Assembly: GCF_947488565.1 (NCBI RefSeq)
Contig: NZ_CANKZC010000002.1
Location: 62,001 to 126,000, forward strand
Direction: 5' to 3'
DNA: 64,000 nt
DNA from: an uncultured Psychrobacter sp.
Lineage (GTDB): Bacteria; Pseudomonadota; Gammaproteobacteria; Pseudomonadales; Moraxellaceae
Shown here: positions 8,494 to 18,392 of the stretch, piece by piece
Position numbering within the stretch: position 1 is the first letter of the stretch
Layout of the letters: every line of letters starts with the position of its first letter
Made by a program: the position numbers and the translations under genes
Notes under the pieces: model-generated
Told to the model about the DNA's origin: nothing
The model's database searches: none
The model's input: only the letters and a program-made list of their open reading frames with translations

Positions 8494-11052
8494 ATGGTAA
8501 AAATTCGAGAAGGTTTACCGCTTATTGATGGGCAAACAACACAAGCTGATAGTGCGGCTTTAGCAGCGCAGTTGGTGGCAAGCCAGCGCTCTCATCAATC
8601 TGCTAATAGCTACGCCCAAGTACCATCTGATATTAAACAACAACTAGCAACGCATAAGCTACATACCACTTTTGATCGCTCTGCCCCCTACTCTTATCAT
8701 AGTCATGATCCCAAATTAAAAAACGAATATTCGGATCATATTCTTCTAGACGATATGCAGATGCTTGCAGAAGCATCAATCGCTGATGATTCAGATCAAG
8801 CCAATATTGATGTACCCGTATGGCTAGATAATGTCGCAAAACGTATCGACCAAGAATCTGTCCCTAATCTAGCCGCTGCTTGCGAGTTTATTCGTAGTCG
8901 TATGAATACTAGCGAGTCTGAACGTTCTGGTGCTTATGTGACCGGTATTGGTATGGCAGATATACTAACCTATTTATATCAAGATGAAGACGCTTTAGTG
9001 GCTGCTATGCTATACCGTAGCGCACGCAAATCATTGGTGAGTTTGACTGATATTGAGCAAAGCTTTGGGGCAGAGATTGCAAGTTTGGTTAAAGACGCCT
9101 TAGCTATGGGAAAGCTGTCTGCCATTATAGAAAGCAACAAGCGCCTAGAAGATCATTTCGTCAACAATCAAAGAGATCAGCTGTCTAACATCTACAGCAT
9201 GCTCATCTCTGTCACTAACGATGTGCGCGTGGTACTTATTAAGCTTGCCGAACGTACCTTTGCCATGCGTGAATTGTCATTTTCCAAACCTGAACGTCAA
9301 CAGCGCGTGGCCCGCGAAGTGATGACCATTTATGCACCGCTTGCCCATCGATTGGGTATTGCTCAGTTAAAGTGGGAGCTTGAAGACTTAGCTTTTCGCT
9401 ATCTTGCCCCTGAACGTTACAAAGAGATTGCCAAGTTATTATCCGAAAAACGCAGCGAGCGTGAAGACTATATTCAGCGAGTACAAAACAAGCTAAATGA
9501 TGCGTTAGCAGAAGCTGACATTACTGCCGATGTCTCAGGACGAGTCAAGCATATCTATTCTATCTATCGCAAGATGAAGCTAAAACGCTTATCGTTTGAT
9601 CAACTCTATGACATTCGAGCACTACGAGTATTGGTCGAAAACCCAGCGGATTGTTATCATGTGTTAGGTTTGGTACATGGCTTATGGCGGTACATTCCTG
9701 AACAGTTTGATGATTACATTACCAACCCAAAGCCTAATGGCTATCGCTCGTTGCATACTGCGGTTATCGCTGAAAACAAATCACTTGAAGTACAGATACG
9801 CACCCAAGGCATGCATTTTGAGGCCGAGCTTGGTATGTGCGCCCACGTAAATTATAAGGAAGGCCTCAAAAAGAAAAAAGACAGCTACCTCACTCAAAAG
9901 ATCAGCTCATTACGTTATCTGCTTTCTATTAATAACGAAACTCGGAGTCAAAATCGTTTAGGGCTTACAGCAGAGGGTGAGTTTACTGACCGTGAGTTAG
10001 GTGAACTAGAAGATGATGAGCCAATCGTTGATTTTGATGAGCTTGAGAGGATTTATATTTTTAGCCGAGATGGTGACATCACTGAACTACCAAAAGGGGC
10101 TACCGTACTTGACTTTGCTTATTATGTACACACGCAAGTAGGCAACCGCGCTCAAGCAGCGCGAGTCAATCAGCGTTACGTGCCATTGACTTACCAGCTA
10201 AAAACAGGCGAACAGGTTGAGATTATTACTAAAGCATCACGTGAGCCTAATCGTGATTGGTTGGTTGCGTCACTGGGTTATATTCATACCAATCGTGCGC
10301 GCTCTAAACTGCGTCAATGGTTTAACAAACAAGACCGCGATAAAAATATCGAAATCGGTAAGCAGATGCTAAGTAAAGAGCTTGAGCGACTTTCAGTACA
10401 TCCCAATAGCATCGACTTGAATGACTATACGCAGCATTTTCATGTTAATAATACGGACGATATTATCGTTGGGCTTGTCACAGGCGACATTGGACTCCAT
10501 CAATTAACTGGTCATATCTCTCGTCAGCTGCATTTAGAGCCTGAAAAAGAAAAGGAAGATTACACCCCTAGTGTTGATCCAAAAACAACAGGCAAACTTG
10601 ATGCCTACAAAATCTGTATTGATGGCTTGGATAATATTGAGATAAATTTGGCAGGTTGTTGTCATCCTGTGCATGGTGAGCCAATTTCTGGATACATTAC
10701 TTTATCTCGCGGCGTTAGTGTTCATAACCGTGGCTGTCCTGAATACATGCGTCTGATTGAACGTGACCCTGAGAGAAAGATCAGTGCAGCTTGGAAGTCT
10801 AAATCCGGTCGTTATCAGCCTGTTGATATCCATATTGAAGCTTATGATAGGCGTGGATTATTGCGTGATTTAACCCAAGTCATTGACAAAGAAAGTGTCA
10901 ATATACGTAAGGTTGAAACCTTGAGCACTGATGACAATATAGCCTCGCTAAAATTTCATATCGAAGTCTCGGGATTGGCTCATCTATCCAAACTGCTTGC
11001 CAAGCTTGAGCTGCAGCCAGGGGTTTTGCATGCACGTCGTACCATTGTCTAA
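8494..11052 (+). CDS. relA: (p)ppGpp synthetase RelA
   Basis: Ribosome-associated alarmone synthetase of 852 aa. The N-terminal hydrolase-like region (about 150-205) lacks the HD and ED residues needed for hydrolysis: the stretch reads AAMLYRSARKSLVSL, so this is the monofunctional RelA type, not SpoT. The synthetase domain follows, with YDIRALRVLV and QFDDYITNPKPNGYRSLHT (about 375-425). Then come TGS (about 518-577), the zinc-finger/helical region with CCHPVHGEPI (about 722), and a C-terminal ACT domain (about 780-852). The synthetase charge motif is QFDD where RelA proteins usually have EFDD. The first ~90 residues are poorly conserved. A strong AAGAGGAG site fixes the start. Confidence 0.95.
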   Translation: MVKIREGLPLIDGQTTQADSAALAAQLVASQRSHQSANSYAQVPSDIKQQLATHKLHTTFDRSAPYSYHSHDPKLKNEYSDHILLDDMQMLAEASIADDSDQANIDVPVWLDNVAKRIDQESVPNLAAACEFIRSRMNTSESERSGAYVTGIGMADILTYLYQDEDALVAAMLYRSARKSLVSLTDIEQSFGAEIASLVKDALAMGKLSAIIESNKRLEDHFVNNQRDQLSNIYSMLISVTNDVRVVLIKLAERTFAMRELSFSKPERQQRVAREVMTIYAPLAHRLGIAQLKWELEDLAFRYLAPERYKEIAKLLSEKRSEREDYIQRVQNKLNDALAEADITADVSGRVKHIYSIYRKMKLKRLSFDQLYDIRALRVLVENPADCYHVLGLVHGLWRYIPEQFDDYITNPKPNGYRSLHTAVIAENKSLEVQIRTQGMHFEAELGMCAHVNYKEGLKKKKDSYLTQKISSLRYLLSINNETRSQNRLGLTAEGEFTDRELGELEDDEPIVDFDELERIYIFSRDGDITELPKGATVLDFAYYVHTQVGNRAQAARVNQRYVPLTYQLKTGEQVEIITKASREPNRDWLVASLGYIHTNRARSKLRQWFNKQDRDKNIEIGKQMLSKELERLSVHPNSIDLNDYTQHFHVNNTDDIIVGLVTGDIGLHQLTGHISRQLHLEPEKEKEDYTPSVDPKTTGKLDAYKICIDGLDNIEINLAGCCHPVHGEPISGYITLSRGVSVHNRGCPEYMRLIERDPERKISAAWKSKSGRYQPVDIHIEAYDRRGLLRDLTQVIDKESVNIRKVETLSTDDNIASLKFHIEVSGLAHLSKLLAKLELQPGVLHARRTIV

Positions 11053-11104
11053 CCGTTAATCGATAACTTAACTTTATATTTTATAAATTTTGTAGAAAGC
11101 CCTT

Positions 11105-12013
11105 ATGCCTGAATTACCCGAAGTTGAAACCACAAAAACCAGTCTTGCCCCTTTATTAAAACAAAGCGTTACCGCCATACAAGTGTTTCAGCCAAAACTA
11201 CGTTGGCCGATGCCAGATGACTTAAATATGCTGATTGACTATACGTTGCAAGACGTAGAGCGCCGAGCAAAGTATTTAATACTGACTTTTATAGCTAGAG
11301 TAAAATTGATAGAAAATGACCAAAACGCCATTGAACATCGACGTCGACTGATCATACATTTAGGCATGTCAGGTAGTCTACAACAGCATCCTTTGGGTAC
11401 TGATAAACGTAAGCATGACCATTTAATAATGACTTTTGACAATGATGGTATTCAGTCGCAACTGCATTATCATGATCCCAGACGTTTTGGCGCAGTCTTA
11501 TGGTATAAGGATTATGGTACCAAGCTTTTAGATCATCTAGGACCTGAACCACTATCAGAAGATTTCGATACTGACTATCTGTATCGCCTGATTCAGCGTA
11601 GCGATGTCGATAATATGTCGGATAAGACAACCAAACGACGCCCTATCACTCGTGCTATCAAATCAGTCATTATGGAGCAGCAGGTCGTGGTTGGTGTAGG
11701 CAATATATATGCAACAGAGAGTCTATACTTGTCTGCTATTCATCCTGCTACCCCAGCACACCAATTGTCTTACGAACAAATAAGTATATTGGTCAAACAT
11801 ATTAAAGTCATACTGCAACGAGCAATCGAGCTTGGGGGTTCGACACTACGTGATTTTACAGTCGCCAGCGGACAAACGGGATACTTTCAACAAACCTTAA
11901 ATGTCTACGGTAGACAAGGTGAGTCTTGTCCGCATTGCGATACTGTACTCGACAATATCAAACTCAATGGTCGTGCTAGCGTGTTTTGCCCACTCTGTCA
12001 GCCAATTTTATAA
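11105..12013 (+). CDS. mutM: Formamidopyrimidine-DNA glycosylase (Fpg)
   Basis: Base-excision repair enzyme removing 8-oxoguanine and ring-opened purines, with AP-lyase activity. 302 aa, somewhat longer than the usual ~270. The processed N-terminus PELPEVETTK carries the catalytic Pro and Glu. RRAKYLILTF holds the conserved Lys, the H2TH region contains VVGVGNIYATESLYLS, and the C-terminal zinc finger shows CPHC near 278 and CPLC near 295 with the conserved LNGRAS arginine. It starts 52 bp after relA and may be co-transcribed with it. Confidence 0.95.
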   Translation: MPELPEVETTKTSLAPLLKQSVTAIQVFQPKLRWPMPDDLNMLIDYTLQDVERRAKYLILTFIARVKLIENDQNAIEHRRRLIIHLGMSGSLQQHPLGTDKRKHDHLIMTFDNDGIQSQLHYHDPRRFGAVLWYKDYGTKLLDHLGPEPLSEDFDTDYLYRLIQRSDVDNMSDKTTKRRPITRAIKSVIMEQQVVVGVGNIYATESLYLSAIHPATPAHQLSYEQISILVKHIKVILQRAIELGGSTLRDFTVASGQTGYFQQTLNVYGRQGESCPHCDTVLDNIKLNGRASVFCPLCQPIL

Positions 12014-12171
12014 ACAAATATTTACTAATATATATGAGATAAGATCGGTATAATATGTTTTTATATTGCTTATCGGCACGCATCTTGCTTTAATAAAGAG
12101 TCAACGCTGCTTTGCAAATACCTTCAATAGCAGTGTTTATTACTTATACCGCTTACATGTTTTAGGAAATA

Positions 12172-12615
12172 ATGATGACTGTTAATGCCGATAACCGATG
12201 CTCCAATAAAAGTAAGCTTTTGACCATAGCCTTAAGCATAGGCTTTATGATAGCTTTTACGCAGCCAGCCTCGGCTGCAATAGAGATAGATGAGCGTGAT
12301 TTTGGTCCCTCATATGACACGATGATCGTTGATACAGTCGTTGGAAAGCCCTTACAATTAGTCACCGCTGTCACTGGTACCGCCGCTTATCTCGTCAGTC
12401 TGCCTTTTTCTCTTATCGGTGGTAACGCTGATCAAGCACAACAAAAACTGTTCGTTGAGCCTTGGAATGCGATGGGGCGCTGCTTAGGTTGTACAGTTGC
12501 TGAAGACAATTTTTATAAGTCACAAGACGCTAACGACAATATCGTACGTATCGTCGTTGACCAACCTTCAGAAATCCTTATTGATACTAACGATTATGTC
12601 GTAGTAACAAAATAA
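12172..12615 (+). CDS. Small exported protein of unknown function
   Basis: A 147-aa protein with a signal peptide: a basic start, a hydrophobic core LLTIALSIGFMIAFTQ, and a likely AXA cleavage at PASAA. The mature part has a hydrophobic, glycine-bearing middle (VGKPLQLVTAVTGTAAYLVS, LPFSLIGG) and then a GRCLGC pair of cysteines, which could form a disulfide in the periplasm. I have an impression of similar small proteins in other gammaproteobacteria but know no function. TTAGGAAAT precedes the two adjacent ATGs (12172 and 12175). A bidirectional terminator follows. Confidence 0.75.
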   Translation: MMTVNADNRCSNKSKLLTIALSIGFMIAFTQPASAAIEIDERDFGPSYDTMIVDTVVGKPLQLVTAVTGTAAYLVSLPFSLIGGNADQAQQKLFVEPWNAMGRCLGCTVAEDNFYKSQDANDNIVRIVVDQPSEILIDTNDYVVVTK

Positions 12616-12643
12616 CCAACAATAAAAACTCGTGGTCAAACAT

Positions 12644-12676
12644 AAAAAAAGGCTAACGTTGCGTTAGCCTTTTTTT
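12644..12676. terminator. Bidirectional rho-independent terminator
   Basis: Seven A's, then a perfect stem GGCTAAC (12651-12657) / GTTAGCC (12663-12669) with a 5-base loop, then seven T's. The symmetric A and T tracts let it serve both the exported-protein gene on the plus strand and typA on the minus strand, which converge here. Confidence 0.9.
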
Positions 12677-12696
12677 AATTATTCTATACTAAAGTA

Positions 12697-14547
12697 TCAA
12701 GCACCTTTCTTACTACGACCATGACGTTTACGCTCACTTTCAGTCAAGTAGCGCTTACGAATACGGACAGCTTTTGGCGTCACCTCTACCAGCTCATCAT
12801 CTTGAATAAATTCAAGCGCTTGCTCAAGGGTAAACTTAACCGCTGGCGTCAATGTTAACGCTTCATCAGTACCACTGGCACGTACGTTAGTAAGCTGTTT
12901 GGCGGTTGTTGGATTAACAGCCATATCGTCGTTACGTGAGTTCAAACCAACGATCATACCTTCATATACTTCAAGCTGTGGCTCAGCGAATAGTTTGCCA
13001 CGCTTTTGTAGATTAAAGAGTGCAAAACCTAAGCAAGTACCGTTTGCCATAGACACTAGTACGCCATTAGAACGCCCACCAACATCACCAAGTTTCTGTG
13101 GTCCATAATGTGAGAAGCTTGACGTCATGATACCAGTACCTGAAGTCAGTGTTAAAAACTCAGAACGGAAACCAATCAAACCGCGAGCAGGTATGGTCGC
13201 CTCAATACGCATACGACCTTTACCATCAAGTTCCATATTGGTCATCTCGCCTTTACGCAAACCGACCTGTTCCATGATAGAACCTTGATGCTCTTCTTCA
13301 ATATCGAATACAACGTTTTCATAAGGCTCTTGCAGCTTACCGTCAACTTCTTTAACGATAACTTCTGGGCCTGAAACACCCATCTCGAAACCTTCGCGAC
13401 GCATGTTTTCAATTAGTACAGATAAGTGTAGCTCACCGCGACCCGATACTTTGAATTTGTCAGGAGACTCGGTATCTTCTACACGTAATGCTACGTTATG
13501 AATCAGTTCACGTTCAAGACGCTCACGAATGTTACGTGAAGTCACAAACTTACCGTCGCGACCAGCAAACGGTGAATTATTTACTTGAAAGTTCATTGAT
13601 ACAGTTGGCTCATCAACCGTCAGAGCTGGCAATGCTTCGACGTGGTTAGGGTCACAAATAGTATCAGAGATATTAAGTGCATCAATACCAGTAATACAAA
13701 CAATATCACCAGCCTGTGCGTCTTCTACTTCAATACGATCAAGACCGTGATAACCCATAATTTTCAAAATACGACCATTACGAGTATTACCGTTTTTATC
13801 AATGACTGTAACCTGGGTATTAGTTTTAACCTTACCGCGTTGGATACGACCGATACCGATAACACCAACGAAGCTATTATAGTCAAGACTTGAAATTTGC
13901 ATACGGAACGGGGCATCTGCATCTACTTGCGGAGGCTGTACCACATCAACAATGGTCTTAAATAATGGCGTCATGTCATCAGCCAAATCATCAGCGTCTA
14001 AACCGGCAATACCATTCAATGCTGATGCATAAACCACTGGAAAATCTAACTGCTCGTCAGTGGCACCTAAGTTATCAAATAGATCAAAGATCTGATCCAT
14101 AACCCAATCAGGACGTGCACCTGGACGGTCAATTTTATTGATAACAACAATCGGTTTTAGACCTTGCTCAAACGCCTTTTGGGTCACAAAACGGGTTTGG
14201 GGCATCGGTCCATCAACAGCGTCAACGACCAAAAGGACACAGTCAACCATTGACATCACACGCTCAACTTCACCACCAAAATCGGCGTGGCCTGGAGTAT
14301 CCACAATATTAATACGGTATTCTGTATCGTCAGAGCTGTCTGTCCAACGAATGGCCGTGTTTTTGGCCAAAATAGTAATACCACGTTCTTGCTCAATATC
14401 ACCTGAATCCATTGCACGTTCAGCAATGTTCGCACGATCGCCAAAAGTACCAGATTGATGTAATAGTTTATCAACTAGAGTTGTCTTACCATGATCAACG
14501 TGGGCAATAATTGCAATATTACGCAGGTGTTTGATATCGTTCGCCAT
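12697..14547 (-). CDS. typA: Translational GTPase TypA/BipA
   Basis: Ribosome-binding GTPase of 616 aa, the usual family length, involved in 50S assembly and stress or cold adaptation. G1 is [15 protein letters not shown] near residue 14, followed by ERGITI (G2), [12 protein letters not shown] (G3) and [10 protein letters not shown] (G4). EF-G-like domains II, III and V follow, and the TypA-specific C-terminal part contains [12 protein letters not shown]. The C-terminus is basic ([18 protein letters not shown]). Its upstream region holds a perfect 9-bp palindrome overlapping a TTGACA hexamer. A convergent neighbour shares its terminator. Confidence 0.96.
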   Translation of the reverse strand: MANDIKHLRNIAIIAHVDHGKTTLVDKLLHQSGTFGDRANIAERAMDSGDIEQERGITILAKNTAIRWTDSSDDTEYRINIVDTPGHADFGGEVERVMSMVDCVLLVVDAVDGPMPQTRFVTQKAFEQGLKPIVVINKIDRPGARPDWVMDQIFDLFDNLGATDEQLDFPVVYASALNGIAGLDADDLADDMTPLFKTIVDVVQPPQVDADAPFRMQISSLDYNSFVGVIGIGRIQRGKVKTNTQVTVIDKNGNTRNGRILKIMGYHGLDRIEVEDAQAGDIVCITGIDALNISDTICDPNHVEALPALTVDEPTVSMNFQVNNSPFAGRDGKFVTSRNIRERLERELIHNVALRVEDTESPDKFKVSGRGELHLSVLIENMRREGFEMGVSGPEVIVKEVDGKLQEPYENVVFDIEEEHQGSIMEQVGLRKGEMTNMELDGKGRMRIEATIPARGLIGFRSEFLTLTSGTGIMTSSFSHYGPQKLGDVGGRSNGVLVSMANGTCLGFALFNLQKRGKLFAEPQLEVYEGMIVGLNSRNDDMAVNPTTAKQLTNVRASGTDEALTLTPAVKFTLEQALEFIQDDELVEVTPKAVRIRKRYLTESERKRHGRSKKGA

Positions 14548-14738
14548 ATAAAATGCTCGTTTCGTCTTAATAAAATGCAGTAGCAGTAAGCGCCGCTGGA
14601 GAATCTTTTATCATAAAGCAGATAGTTGTTTTTACTTTACTATAGAATGACTACGCAAGAGGGGTAGTGAAATAAAAAATACTGGCAAAGTAAGGTTTTC
14701 TACTGATAAATCCATCATACAGATAGCTATGCTAATGT

Positions 14739-14762
14739 ACACTTTGTCAATTTACAAAGTGT
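14739..14762 (-). promoter_or_regulatory. Palindromic candidate operator over a -35 hexamer, upstream of typA
   Basis: ACACTTTGT (14739-14747) and ACAAAGTGT (14754-14762) form perfect 9-bp arms around six bases. On the minus strand the centre contains the consensus TTGACA (complement of 14745-14750), about 200 bp before typA. A matching -10 is less clear. A repressor-like site is inferred; no T-tract argues for a terminator. Confidence 0.45.
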
Positions 14763-14831
14763 TTGGGCGGCTAGTATAACATTATTAGATTATAAATTTA
14801 TGCAATAAATTATTTATCTGACTACACAAAC

Positions 14832-14862
14832 AAAAAAAGCCACCTAATAGGCAGCTTTTTTT
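14832..14862 (-). terminator. Rho-independent terminator of the OmpA-family gene
   Basis: Read on the minus strand: A-tract, stem AAAAAGC/GCTTTTT with an inner CCT/AGG stem and a TG/TG mismatch, then a T-tract. It lies 40 bp after the stop codon of the porin gene. The A-tract on the other side could let it act on both strands. Confidence 0.8.
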
Positions 14863-14901
14863 GTAACTATACAATCTAGAACATAACTAACTGGTTAAAT
14901 A

Positions 14902-16197
14902 TTATTGAATAACCATGTCTTTAGTTTGTTCAACAGTCATGGTTTTGTCACCAGTGATGATGGCATAAACACGACGGTTCATTGCACGACCTTCTTCAGT
15001 ATCATTTGGTGCGATTGGACGGTCATAACCGTAACCAACTGTTGATAGACGGTTTGGAGCGATACCAAATTCGTTAGTCAACATAGATTTCACAGCAACA
15101 GCACGAGCTTCAGATAGACGTTGGTTGTAACGTGCTGAAGGGCCAGTTTTAGAAGCATGACCTTCTACGCGAGCGCTAGAGTTAGGATACTCACGCATCT
15201 TCTCTGCTACTTTAGCGATTTCAGTTTTGTACTGGTCTTTGATAGCTGATTTGTCGTTATCAAAGAATACACGTAGCTCCATTTTTAGCTCATCAGTAAT
15301 ATCTACTGCTACTGGGCAACCACGCTCATCAACTACGACGTTCATAGGAGTGCCTGGGCATTCGTCGATGCTATCAGGTACACCGTCGCCGTCTGAATCA
15401 ACGTCTTGCTCAACCAATACTACTGGTGGAACAGATACTTCTGGCTCAACTTGTGGCGGTACTGCTACTGTTGGTGATAAATGACCACCAAGTACAACTT
15501 CTAGACCGGCCAATGCCATGCCTTCCCACCAGTTGTTATCAAAGTTATGAATCGCACGAGCTTCACCACGTAGGCTTAGCGCGTCGTTGATGCGATACAT
15601 AGCACCTAAACCTAGGTTACCGATGGTATCTTTTGATGATGATACTTCAGTACCGGCTTCAACACGACCTACAGAAGAACCTTCAGCAGTATCATAAGTT
15701 TCTTGGTTTTCTACTTCGATCTTAGACTGACCAGCACCAACTAGTACATATGGTTTGAACGCATTGTCAGTATAACCAGTAAATTCTTCAGTACCGATCA
15801 AGAAGTTACCAGAAATCATCGTTTGTTCAACATCAAAACGGTTAACACCAGCATCTGCAGAATCTTCAGACGCTTCACCGTTAGCACTTGATACACCGTA
15901 CTCGACTTGGAACTGAGTAGAAGGAGTCAATTCAATACCTAGGGCAGCACCAGTATATAGGCTACTTTCTTTAGCTACACCACCATTAGGTACGTTCCCA
16001 CCACGACCATCGATAGAGTTACCGTTGGCATCGATATATAGATCTTTACCAGTTTTTAGAATATCACGCTGCTCATCGTGAGCTTCGTCAGTATAATGGT
16101 AACCTAGTAATAGCGGGCTAATCGTAACGCCAGCGTTAGCTGCTAAAGGTGCAGCTGCTACGGCAACCAGAGCTAGAGCAATTTTATTCAATTTCAT
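14902..16197 (-). CDS. OmpA-family outer membrane protein with TSP3 linker
   Basis: Outer membrane porin/anchor of 431 aa. The signal peptide MKLNKIALALVAVAAAPLAA ends at an ANA site. An N-terminal beta-barrel-like region spans about 24-250, with many alternating strands. It is followed by a Pro/Val linker, one calcium-binding thrombospondin type-3-like repeat (DSDGDGVPDSIDECPGTP), and a C-terminal OmpA/MotB domain (about 310-420) with FFDNDKSAI, VEGHASKTG and NQRLSEARA, which binds peptidoglycan. GGAGG lies directly upstream of the ATG, fitting high expression. The longer barrel and linker distinguish it from the ~350-aa OmpA of related genera. A second ompA-like gene elsewhere cannot be excluded. 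Confidence 0.92.
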   Translation of the reverse strand: MKLNKIALALVAVAAAPLAANAGVTISPLLLGYHYTDEAHDEQRDILKTGKDLYIDANGNSIDGRGGNVPNGGVAKESSLYTGAALGIELTPSTQFQVEYGVSSANGEASEDSADAGVNRFDVEQTMISGNFLIGTEEFTGYTDNAFKPYVLVGAGQSKIEVENQETYDTAEGSSVGRVEAGTEVSSSKDTIGNLGLGAMYRINDALSLRGEARAIHNFDNNWWEGMALAGLEVVLGGHLSPTVAVPPQVEPEVSVPPVVLVEQDVDSDGDGVPDSIDECPGTPMNVVVDERGCPVAVDITDELKMELRVFFDNDKSAIKDQYKTEIAKVAEKMREYPNSSARVEGHASKTGPSARYNQRLSEARAVAVKSMLTNEFGIAPNRLSTVGYGYDRPIAPNDTEEGRAMNRRVYAIITGDKTMTVEQTKDMVIQ

Positions 16198-16287
16198 GGA
16201 CTTCCTCCAAAGGATGATTTGAGTGATGCATTAAGCAAAACCGCTTCCTAAGATGTAATAAAAGTAGACATCTTTTACGAATGCATA

Positions 16288-16316
16288 ATTATACAACAAA
16301 ACTAATTAGGAAGTAG
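16288..16316 (-). promoter_or_regulatory. Candidate promoter of the OmpA-family gene
   Basis: On the minus strand a consensus TATAAT -10 (complement of 16288-16293) lies about 90 bp before the start codon. A weak CTACTT sits at -35 spacing (16311-16316). The resulting leader would be about 80 nt and carries a strong GGAGG site at 16204-16208. Confidence 0.5.
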
Positions 16317-16319
16317 CTT

Positions 16320-16903
16320 ATCGACTATCTATTAATTTTACAACTTTTTTCGTTAGGCAGCTACACATTATTACACGATAGTGTTGCAACACAAACACAA
16401 TAGCCTGCTTGTTTTACTAAGAACTAACATACGTTGCAATTTTAGTCTTTTGAATGTTAATTCGCAATAGAAGTAAATTAGATTTTACCTATTGTCTGCA
16501 ACTAGTTTAATACAATCGAATTTTTTTCTCTATTAATAAAGATTACTCTTCACTAATTGAAACAAATTTTGACAGTTGCACTATAATTCATATATATTAA
16601 ATAGTAAACATTGTTCTAGTACATAATTTTAAAGTAATAAGCCGATATGTAATTGTTGCGTTAAAAGTGTTGTTGTTAAAGGTTTGTGAATCTAAAAGTC
16701 TAAGATATTTTCAAAAGTTAAAGTCTTGTACCAGAAGAGATATCAATGTAAGACTTCATCCAAATGTATAAAGCTGATGAATTTGGCCTATATAATTAAA
16801 TTTATAGCGTAAGCGATGACTATATATGATTAGAATATGTCACACCATATCGAACCTTACTCTATCTTATCTGAATCTAGCTGTATGCTTAAGAGTCCCA
16901 TAT
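16320..16903. other. AT-rich region between the OmpA-family gene and the pseudopilin
   Basis: About 580 bp of strongly AT-rich DNA. It contains no supported coding sequence, no T-tailed hairpin and no recognisable RNA. An in-frame ATG at 16826 would extend the pseudopilin upstream, but its extra 26 residues do not resemble a prepilin leader. Confidence 0.4.
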
Positions 16904-17446
16904 TTGTCGAAATCTTATCAGCAAAAAGGGTTTACTCTTGTAGAGCTTATGGTAACAGTGGCAATTCTAGCTATTATCGCAACGATTGCAGCGCCAGCGA
17001 TCGTAGATCAATTGGCAAGTATGGAAGCCAAACGTATCAAAAATCAACTAGAAAGCACTCTCAAAATAGCGAAAGCTGAAAGTTTTATTCGACGGCAGAA
17101 TCTATTAGTATGTTTATCTGATGCAGGTGGACGATGTAATAAGAATAGTGATAAAAACCTTTTGTTGTTTGTTGATAAAAATAACAATAAAGTTTTTGAT
17201 ATTAGTACGGATTATTTACTTAGTAAACAAGGCTTAAATCCTAAATATGGCACCCTACATTTACGGGCTGGAAAACGGCATTATATTAAATTTTATGGTG
17301 ATACAGGCAAACCTCGAGGACACTTTGGCCACATAAAATACTGTCCAAGCCCAACCTATAGTCAGGCTATGTATCAAATTTCTTTTAATCAAAATGGTAA
17401 TATCAAATACAAACCTAATGATAGACACCCTACTGGTTGTACATAA
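16904..17446 (+). CDS. Type IV pilin-like pseudopilin (FimT/GspH-like)
   Basis: A prepilin-type protein. The class III signal is clear: a short basic leader SKSYQQKG, cleavage before F, then FTLVELMVTVAILAIIATIA with the conserved Glu+5. I prefer the TTG start at 16904 (leader of 9 residues, AAGAG 8 bases upstream) over the ATG at 16826, which would give a 34-residue leader. The C-terminal head has paired cysteines, with CLSDAGGRC near the middle and KYCPSP and a final GCT, suggesting disulfides. FimT/GspH-like minor pilins prime pilus or type II secretion fibres and some bind DNA. It stands alone, with no other pil or gsp gene nearby. Confidence 0.8.
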   Translation: MSKSYQQKGFTLVELMVTVAILAIIATIAAPAIVDQLASMEAKRIKNQLESTLKIAKAESFIRRQNLLVCLSDAGGRCNKNSDKNLLLFVDKNNNKVFDISTDYLLSKQGLNPKYGTLHLRAGKRHYIKFYGDTGKPRGHFGHIKYCPSPTYSQAMYQISFNQNGNIKYKPNDRHPTGCT

Positions 17447-17508
17447 ATGCATTATTTGTTGTAGCAATATTATTAGAGGCGCTATTAGCTTAGACCTGAT
17501 CTACAAAG

Positions 17509-18282
17509 TTACTTATGCATCGCAGCTTTCATCATAACCACTGCTTGCTCCAAGCCCACGAATACAGCATCAGCGATCAAGGCATGTCCAATATTAAGCT
17601 CGTAAATATCATCTATCTGAGCAATAGCATTTACATTGTCACGAGTCAAACCATGACCTGCGTTAACAAGTAACTCGCTGTTTAGATTTTTTGCAATGCT
17701 CACTGCCTGTTTGATACGCTCTAATTCGTCCTTTTGAGCATTCGTATTTCCAGCCAGACCTAACTCAGCATAAGTACCAGTATGTAGCTCGATAGCATCA
17801 GCATGACAGTTAACTGCTGCTGTAATTTGGTCCTCGTCCGGATCTATAAATAAAGAAACCTTAATCCCTTCTGCCTGTAAGTCTTGGATATAGGGTTTTA
17901 GATGACTGATCTGCCCTGCTACATCCAAACCACCTTCGGTCGTTAGCTCCGCACGCTTTTCAGGCACTAAGCAAACCCAATATGGCTTAACTTCATGAGC
18001 GATAGATAACATCTCAGACGTTGCTGCCATCTCCAAATTTAATCTGGTTGTTAACTGTTCTGCTATCTCATAGACGTCTGAATCTTGAATATGACGACGA
18101 TCTTCACGCAAATGTATGGTGATACCATCTGCTCCCGCTTTTTCACATAATAGCACTGCTTCTAAAGGACTGGGATAGCCAACCCCGCGTGCTTGACGCA
18201 AGGTTGCTACGTGATCAACATTGACACCCAATAAAGGGGTCTTTATTGTGTTCTTCGATGAGTGCTGTAAAGATGTGGTCAT
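17509..18282 (-). CDS. pdxJ: Pyridoxine 5'-phosphate synthase
   Basis: Condenses 1-deoxyxylulose 5-phosphate with 3-amino-2-oxopropyl phosphate to give PNP, the last step of DXP-dependent vitamin B6 synthesis. 257 aa, TIM-barrel. Conserved blocks are [17 protein letters not shown] near the N-terminus, [23 protein letters not shown], and LVNAGHGL near the C-terminus. AAAGGA lies six bases before the ATG. It is the last gene of the lepA-lepB-rnc-era-recO-pdxJ run, 110 bp after recO, a grouping known in many proteobacteria. Confidence 0.96.
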   Translation of the reverse strand: MTTSLQHSSKNTIKTPLLGVNVDHVATLRQARGVGYPSPLEAVLLCEKAGADGITIHLREDRRHIQDSDVYEIAEQLTTRLNLEMAATSEMLSIAHEVKPYWVCLVPEKRAELTTEGGLDVAGQISHLKPYIQDLQAEGIKVSLFIDPDEDQITAAVNCHADAIELHTGTYAELGLAGNTNAQKDELERIKQAVSIAKNLNSELLVNAGHGLTRDNVNAIAQIDDIYELNIGHALIADAVFVGLEQAVVMMKAAMHK

Positions 18283-18392
18283 AAGAAATCCTTTTGATAA
18301 CGAGTTCCAAGTAACATACAGATGATAGGGCTACAGTAGTACTACCTCAAATACTTTTTGAACGACCATATTTTGTCTAAAGATTGACGCCC

